From Archivesica marissinica (Eukaryota; Mollusca; Bivalvia; Venerida; Vesicomyidae): a stretch of DNA of 64,000 nt. Both the position numbers and the translations under genes were made by a program. Under the pieces are notes generated by a model. The model was not told where the DNA came from. It saw nothing but the letters and a program-made list of their open reading frames with translations, and did not search any database. Location of the stretch: assembly GCA_014843695.1 (NCBI GenBank), contig CM026400.1, positions 14,422,716 to 14,486,715 on the forward strand, given 5' to 3'. Below are positions 57,246-64,000 of this stretch, in pieces; position 1 is the stretch's first letter; each line of letters starts with the position of its first letter.

Positions 57246-57455
57246 ATTATATACACATTTATTTTAGCTCGATTGCGAAACAAGTTATTTTAACTTATAT
57301 TAATCACTCTCGAGACCTCATTCCTGATGGAATCCATCGCCACGAGGGAGAGAGAAGAGGCAACGTGGAATTTAAATGCCATGCCTAAGGGCACAATCGT
57401 AACGGCTCCAGCGGGGCTCGAACTCCAGACCGTTCGCACCTGAAGTGCTATCACG
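57246..57455 (-). mobile_element. SINE family A, full length
   Basis: Tail to head, ending at TTCGCACCTGAAGTGCTATCACGAC; a deletion joins the anticodon arm to the D-arm. Confidence 0.87.
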
Positions 57456-57636
57456 ACATACAACTGTGCTTGCGCAACAATAATTCAGGTGCAGAAATAC
57501 CCCGTGCATCACACGTACAATACTGCAGAGCATGTCATTTCAGTTTGTCATATGCAGAATGCAATACTCGTCATGAATCGAAAATCCATCCAAATCTAAA
57601 ATAATGGCAATTTATCACCATCAAGCAAACCAAACA

Positions 57637-60600
57637 CACAGGCAAACTGACAGCATCAACTGAGAGGAAAACTGACAGCATCAACTGAGAGGCAAACTGA
57701 CAGCACCCACTCACAGGCAAACTGACAGCATCCACTGAGAGGCAAACTGACAGCACCCACTCACAGCAACTGAGAGGAAAACTGACAGCATCAACTGAGA
57801 GGCAAACTGACAGCACCCACTCACAGGCAAACTGACAGCATCCACTGAGAGGCAAACTGACAGCACCCACTCACAGCACCCACTGAGAGGCAAACTGACA
57901 GCATCAACTGAGAGGAAAACTGACAGCACCCATTCACAGGCAAACTGATAGCACCCACAAAAACACCACCACTGAGAGGCAAACTGACAGCACCCACTCA
58001 CAGGCAAACTGACAGCATCCACTGAGAGGAAAACTGACAGCACCAACTCACAGGCAAACTGACAGAATCAACTGAGAGGCAAACTGACAGCACCCACTCA
58101 CATGCAAACTGACAGCATCAACTGAGAGGCAAACTGACAGCATCCACTGAGAGGCAAACTGACAGCACCCACTCACATGCAAACTGACAGCACCCACTCA
58201 CATGTAAACTAACAGCATCCACTGATAGGCAAACTGACAGCACCCACGCACAGGCAAACTGACAGCATCCACTGAGAGGAAAACTGACAGCACCAACTCA
58301 CAGGCAAACTGACAGAATCAACTGAGAGGCAAACTGACAGCACCCACTCACATGCAAACTGACAGCATCAACTGAGAGGCAAACTGACAGCATCCACTGA
58401 GAGGCAAACTGACAGCACCCATTCACAGGCAAACTGACAGCACCCACTCACAGGCAAACTGACAGCATCCACTGAGAGGCAAACTGACAGCACCCACTCA
58501 CAGCACTCACTGAGAGGAAAACTGACAGCATCAACTGAGAGGAAAACTGACAGCACCCATTCACAGGCAAACTGATAGCACCCACTGAGAGGCAAACTGA
58601 CAGCACCCACTCACAGCATCCACTGAGAGGAAAACTGACAGCACCAACTCACAGGCAAACTGACAGAATCAACTGAGAGGCAAACTGACAGCACCCACTC
58701 ACATGCAAACTGACAGCATCAACTGAGAGGCAAACTGACAGCATCCACTGAGAGGCAAACTGACAGCACCCACTCACATGCAAACTGACAGCACCCACTC
58801 ACATGTAAACTGACAGCATCCACTGAGAGGCAAACTGACAGCACCCACGCACAGGCAAACTGACAGCATCAACTGAGAGGCAAATTGACAGCACCCACTC
58901 TCAGCACCCACGCACAGGCAAACTGACAGCATCAACTGAGAGGCAAACTGACAGCACCCACGCACAGGAAAACTGACAGCATCCAATGAGAGGCGAACTG
59001 ACAGCACCCACTCACAGGCAAACTGACAGCAGCCACTCACAGGCAAACTGACAGCACCCACTCACAGACAAACTGACAGCATCAACTCACAGGCAAACTG
59101 ACCGCATCAACCGAGAGGAAAACTGACAGCAACAACTGAGAGGCAAACTGACAGCAGCTACTCACAGGCAAACTGACAGCACCCACTCACAGACAAACTG
59201 ACAGCATCAACTCACAGGCAAACTGACAGCACCCACTAGCAGGCAAACAGACAGCACCCACTCACAGCATCCACTCACAGGCAAATTGACAGCACCCACG
59301 CACAGGCAAACTGACAGCATCCACTGAGAGGTAAACTGACAGCGCCCATGTACAGGCAAACGGACAGCATCCACTGAGATGCAAACTGACAGCAACCACT
59401 CACAGGCAAACTGACAGCATCAACTCACAGGCAAACTAACAGCATCCACTGACAGCAACCACTCACAGGCAAACACCCACTCACAGGCAAACTGACAGCA
59501 CCCACTCACAGGCAAACAGACAGCATCCACTGACAGCACCCACTGACAGGCAAACTGACAGCATCCACTGACAGGCAAACTGACAGCACCCACTCACAGG
59601 CAAACTGACAGCACCCACTCACAGGCAAACAGACAGCATCCACTGACAGCATCCACTCACAGACAAACCGACAGCATCCACTCACAGGCAAACAGACAAC
59701 ATCCACTGACAGCACCCACTCACAGGCAAACCGACAGCACCGACTCACAGGCAAACCGACAGCACCCACTCACAGGCAAACTGACAGCACCCACTCACAG
59801 GTAAACAGACAGCATCCACTGACAGCACCCACTCACAGGCAAACCGACAGCACCCACTCACAGGCAAACAGACAGCACCCACTCACAGGCAAACCGACAG
59901 CACCCACTCACAGGCAAACAGACAGCATCCACTGACAGCACCCACTTACAGGCAAACAGACAGCACCCACTCACAAACAGCATCCACTGACAGGCAAACT
60001 GACAGCACCCACTCACAGGCAAACTGACAGCACCCACTCACAGGCAAACAGACAGCATCCACTGACAGCATCCACTCACAGACAAACCGACAGCATCCAC
60101 TCACAGGCAAACAGACAACATCCACTGACAGCACCCACTCACAGGCAAACCGACAGCACCGACTCACAGGCAAACCGACAGCACCCACTCACAGGCAAAC
60201 TGACAGCACCCACTCACAGGTAAACAGACAGCATCCACTGACAGCACCCACTCACAGGCAAACCGACAACAGCACCCACTCACAGGCAAACAGACAGCAC
60301 CCACTCACAGGCAAACCGACAGCACCCACTCACAGGCAAACAGACAGCACCCACTCACAAACAGCATCCACTGACAGGCAAACTGACAGCATCCACTCAC
60401 AGGCAAACTGACAGCACCCACTCACAGGCAAAACTGACAGCACCCACTCACAGGCAAACAGACAGCATCCACTGACAGCATCCACTCACAGACAAACCGA
60501 CAGCATCCACTCACAGGCAAACAGACAACATCCACGACAGCACCCACTCACAGGCAAACCGACAGCACCAACTCACAGGCAAACTGACAGCACCCACTCA

Positions 60601-60990
60601 CAGGTAAACAGACAGCATCCACTGACAGCACCCACTGACAGGCAAACCGACAGCACCCACTCACAGGCAAACAGACAGCACCCACTCACAGGCAAACCGA
60701 CAGCACCCACTCACAGGCAAACCGACAGCATCCACTGACAGCACCCACTTACAGGCAAACCGACAGCACCCACTCACAGACAGCATCCACTGACAGGCAA
60801 ACTGACAGCACCCACTCACAGGCAAACCGACAGCACCCACTCACAGGCAAACAGACAGCACCCACTCACAGGCAAACCGACAGCACCCACTCACAGGCAA
60901 ATCGACAGCACCAACTCACAGGCAAACCGACAGCATCCACTGACAGCATCTACTCACAGGCAAACTGACAGCATCCACGCACAGGCAAAC
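57637..60990. repeat. 25-bp satellite with higher-order repeats (3.35 kb)
   Basis: Unit GGCAAACTGACAGCACCCACTCACA with GAGAGG and ATCCACTGA variants. Blocks of about 420 bp recur (GACAACATCCACTGACAGCA at about 59695 and 60115, a variant near 60527). Long frames on the minus strand are due to the repeat. Confidence 0.95.
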
Positions 60991-61066
60991 CAAATAACCT
61001 ACAATCCTCGGGTAAACTTACATACCAGTCCAGAATTTATCGTAATTTTCAATGTATGCAACCTAT

Positions 61067-61378
61067 CAGGGTTCATTCTAGGTCAGATATTTTGGGAAAA
61101 GTGAGAAAGCGAGGGATTGCATCCATAATTGGTGTTCTTTAATAAAGTTCTGTAAAATAGGGCTAAAGTTCTGTAAAATAGGGCTAAAATACAAAGTACA
61201 ACCATTAAATACAACATTTGAATAGAAGGAGTGCTTTATAATGGGCCAGTGTCTTATACTAAACAAAATCTTGTATTGAATAATATTATATAAAAAAAAA
61301 AATTTAAGGAAGGGGGCGAAGTCAGGGGTCCCAAGGGCGACTATTTCGTCCTCACGTCGCCCTCTAGAATGAACCCTG
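61067..61378. mobile_element. CAGGGTTCATTCTAG inverted-repeat MITE (312 bp)
   Basis: Ends CAGGGTTCATTCTAG and CTAGAATGAACCCTG are perfect inverses. The interior contains a short duplicated AAGTTCTGTAAAATAGGGCT. Flanks do not show a clean 8-bp duplication. Confidence 0.78.
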
Positions 61379-61436
61379 CCTAATATGAACAAATGTCAAC
61401 TATGCAAGTACGATGATGAAGTGATTTATAAAATCG

Positions 61437-61770
61437 TTAATGTCCATTTCTATCTACACTTCTAGACCGTCTCTTGTGCTTTTTTCTGTCTCTAGAACGG
61501 GAACGAGATCTGTGTTTACTGGATAACTTATCACGTGATCGTGACCTCTTTTTGTTGACCCTTTCTCCTGATCGTGACCTCTTTTTGTTGACCCTTTCTC
61601 TTGACCGCGATCTCTTCTTTTTGTCTCTGGACCGTGACCGTGACCTATTGCCTCTCTCACGTTCACGCGTCTGTCTCTCTTTCTCCTTTTGAAGTTCTCT
61701 AGCGTAGTCAAATGGCGATTTCTCGCGTTTATTCGTCCCGGACCTTTTCGGAGACCTTGACCTGCGATAC
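61437..61770 (-). CDS. SR-like protein last exon
   Basis: Enters in phase after CAAG, 110 residues plus stop. Contains two nearly identical NKKRSRS blocks (small internal duplication). Confidence 0.8.
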
Positions 61771-63548
61771 CTTGAAAAGGAATTTATCTGTTAAAATTAA
61801 GAGGATATGTAGTCAAACCTGTGTTAGTGGTCACCTCCATTAAGCAGTCAAACCTGTGTTAGTGGTCACCTCCATTAAACAGTCAAACCTATGTTAGTGG
61901 TCACCTCCATTAAGCAGTCAAACCGGTTAGTGGTCACCTCCATTAAGCAGTCAAACCTGTGTTAGTGGTCACCTCCATTAAGCAGTCAAACCTGTGTTAG
62001 TGGTCACCTCCGTTAAGCAGTCAAACCTGTGTTAGTGGTCACCTCCATTAAGCAGTCAAACCTGTGTTAGTGGTCACCTCCATTAAGCAGTCAAACCTGT
62101 GTTAGTGGTCACCTCCATTAAGCAGTCAAACCTGTGTTAGTGGTCACCTCCATTAAGCAGTCAAACCTGTGTTAGTGGTCACCTCCATTAAGCAGTCAAA
62201 CCTGTGTTAGTGGTCACCTCCATTAAGCAACCAACCTGTATTAAGCAGCCAGTTTCCAGATTCCCAATATGTTACTTTATTATACATTTGACCTCTATTC
62301 AGCAGCCACCTGTGCTAAGCAACCACCTGTGCTAAGCAACCACTTTCTTTGATTCCCTTGGCTGGCTGCTTAACTGGTTTGACTGTACATTGAAAAGGAA
62401 TTTATCTGTTAAAATGGTCAATGTATTTACCTTGAAAAGGAATTTATCTGTTAAAATGAACAGTATTTACCTTGAAAAGGAATTTATCAGTTAAAATTAA
62501 CAGGATTTACCGTGAAAAGGAATTTATCTGTTAAAATTAACAGGATTTACATTGAAAAGGAATTTATCAGTTAAAATTAACAGGATTTACCTTGAAAAGG
62601 AATTTATCTGTTAAAATTAACAGGATTTACCTTGAAAAGGAATTTATCTGTTAAAATTAAGAGGATTTACATTGAAAAGGAATTTATATGTTAAAATTAA
62701 CAGGATTTACATTGAAAAGGAATTTATCAGTTACAATTAACAGGATTTACCTTGAAAAGGAATTTATCTGTTAAAATTAACAGGATTTACATTGAAAAGG
62801 AATTTATCTGTTAAAATTAACAGGATTTACCTTATAAAGGAATTTATCTGTTAAAATTAACAGGATTTACATTGAAACGGAATGTATCTGTTAAAATTAA
62901 CAGGATTTACCTTATAACGGAATTTATCTGTTAAAATTAACAGGATTTACCTTGAAAAGGAATTTATCAGTTAAATTTAAGAGGATTTACCTTGAAATGG
63001 AATTTATCTGTTAAAATTAAGAGGATTTACCGTGAAAAGGAATTTATCTGTTAAAATTAACAGGATTTACCTTGAAAAGGAATTTATCAGTTAAAATTAA
63101 GAGGATTTACCTTGAAATGGAATTTATCTGTTAAAATTAAGAGGATTTACCTTGAAAAGGAATTTATCAGTTAAAATTAACAGGATTTACCTTGAAATGG
63201 AATTTATCTGTTAAAATTAAAAGGATATTTCAGTGAATGATCGAATTATATTTCACAGATTGAAAGCATTATTATAATGACCGGCACATTTTAAAATTTC
63301 AAAATAAACTTACAGCTCCACAAGCTATATTTAAACTGCGGACATATAAATAGTCTACATACCTGGGTGGTGATTTTCTGTACCTTGGGGGTGACCTGCG
63401 AGGGGGCGATCTTCTGGGCGGTGACCTTCTGGAAGGTGACCGGTGTCTGGGTGGTGATCTTCGTGGTGAAGATCTACGCGGTGGAGATCTGCGGGGTGGG
63501 GAAGACCTATGGGGTGGCGGACGAGATCGGAAAGGAGGGGTCGGCGAC
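61437..63548 (-). CDS. arginine/serine-rich (SR-like) protein, C-terminal exons (partial gene)
   Basis: Two exons join in phase: 63363-63548 (acceptor AAATTCCAG, donor CCCAG|GTATGT) and 61437-61770 (acceptor CCTTTTCAAG, stop TAA 61437-61439). The first encodes RSPPRRSPPRRSSPRRSPPR-type repeats; the second begins YRRSRSPKRSGTNKREKSPF, then an RE/KE-rich stretch and RS dipeptides (RSRSRSRDKKKRSRSRE), ending SVDRNGH. Such RS tails mediate protein and RNA contacts in nuclear splicing factors and are phosphorylated by SR kinases. No RNA-binding domain lies in the window, so the family member cannot be named. A possible further exon piece is at 63961-64000 at the right edge. The intron is mostly satellite. 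Confidence 0.8.
61771..61809. repeat. first 40-bp unit at the SR-like 3' splice site
   Basis: CTTGAAAAGGAATTTATCTG ... matches the unit of the array at 62388-63228 and, on the minus strand, supplies the acceptor of the last exon. Confidence 0.88.
61810..62387. mobile_element. TA MITE with left end multiplied (12 x 35 bp)
   Basis: AGTCAAACCTGTGTTAGTGG + TCACCTCCATTAAGC is tandemly repeated 61811-62230. A single middle and right end follow (ends GGTTTGACTG-TA). Inserted at a TA within the 40-bp array. Confidence 0.88.
62388..63228. repeat. 40-bp minisatellite with splice-site-like units, about 21 units
   Basis: Unit CTTGAAAAGGAATTTATCTG + TTAAAATTAACAGGATTTAC. On the minus strand most units read AATTCCTTTTCAAG directly followed by GTAAATC; some have CAATG in place of CAAGG. 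Last intron of the SR-like gene. Confidence 0.95.
63363..63548 (-). CDS. SR-like protein penultimate exon
   Basis: 62 codons, phase 2-2. Minus-strand frame gives SPTPPFRSRPPPHRSSPPRR and further RSPPRR repeats. Other frames through it are open but lack a fit with the last exon. Confidence 0.8.
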
Positions 63549-63654
63549 CTGGAATTTGAACAAAATCTTCAGAAAATAGTATATAACTAATAAGCGTACT
63601 ATTTGAATTGGTTTAAAATTTTGAGTGTTTTTACATACTATGCAGTTTACCTAA

Positions 63655-63830
63655 CAACAGGGATGAGGTATTCGTAATCAGTATTCGTATTCATGAATAC
63701 AGCATTTTCATGTATTTGCATTTAATCGTTATTCGTGCAAATACATGTATTCGTAATGTATTCGATTACAGCTCCAAATGTTTGTGTATTCATGAAAATT
63801 TTACAAATACATTTTGAATATATTTATTAT
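63655..63830 (+). mobile_element. possible hAT-like MITE end
   Basis: CAGGGATGAGGTATTCGTAAT followed by many TATTCGT/ATGAATAC motifs in both orientations. The second end was not found. Confidence 0.4.
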
Positions 63831-64000
63831 AAATGAGTAGTGTCAGGACTCTTAACAAAATATTAGTCATGGCGGTTCCATAGATATATATCTGACACCC
63901 TACTAGATATTATCATTATTTACAAAATGTAAGCAATTCATATATTGTACATATTAGCAGCAAACCTCTTCTTCTGGTGGGATATTTTTCTGCAACAGCA

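Noticed and set aside
57571..60188. Cys-rich frames (MGAVSLPVSGCCQFACEW type)
   Set aside because: 25-bp satellite read out of frame. The Cys pattern is set by the repeat and is not a peptide family.
63961..64000. Further SR-like exon (after TGCTGTTGCAG, before GTTTGC, minus strand)
   Set aside because: Only about 24 bp would be coding, and the sequence is cut by the window edge; frame and donor cannot be confirmed.

Overview
The window is nuclear DNA of an invertebrate animal, most likely a mollusc and probably a bivalve. This rests on spliced genes with GT-AG introns, several tRNA-derived SINE families, a complement factor B-like gene and very high satellite and MITE content. The species cannot be fixed from the sequence.

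Three protein-coding genes can be supported. (1) 1568-2789 (+): the last two coding exons of a cytosolic sulfotransferase whose 5' part lies off the left edge. (2) 6276-41841 (-): a complete gene of 13 coding exons, all joining in phase to 741 codons plus stop. It encodes a secreted signal peptide-CCP-CCP-vWA-trypsin-like protein, the architecture of complement factor B/C2. Its protease domain has lost catalytic His (to Ser) and Ser (to Ile) but keeps Asp, so it reads as a pseudoprotease with an intact vWA metal site and an acidic repeat tail. (3) 61437-63548 (-): the last two exons of an arginine/serine-rich, SR-like protein whose 5' part lies off the right edge.

Most other bases are repeats. 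The introns of gene 2 hold a degraded Ty3/gypsy-type LTR retrotransposon (35452-40099, with a 1000-N assembly gap), a degraded hAT transposon with an exact 8-bp target duplication (32440-35014), an unclassified 8-bp-target-duplication inverted-repeat element (23446-24365), TTAA and TA MITEs, tRNA-derived SINEs and satellites with units of 24, 25, 45, 47, 55, 59-60 and 65 bp. The intergenic block 44-61 kb is almost all satellite (units of 52, 42 and 25 bp).

The most notable pattern is that three minisatellites are anchored on splice junctions. Introns 8 and 9 of the factor B-like gene begin inside an array whose unit resembles the exon/intron junction. The last intron of the SR-like gene ends inside a 40-bp array in which nearly every unit carries an acceptor-like AG directly followed by a donor-like GTAAAT. 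Satellites have also grown from MITE ends at two separate places. All gene models and element boundaries were derived by eye; no database search was run.
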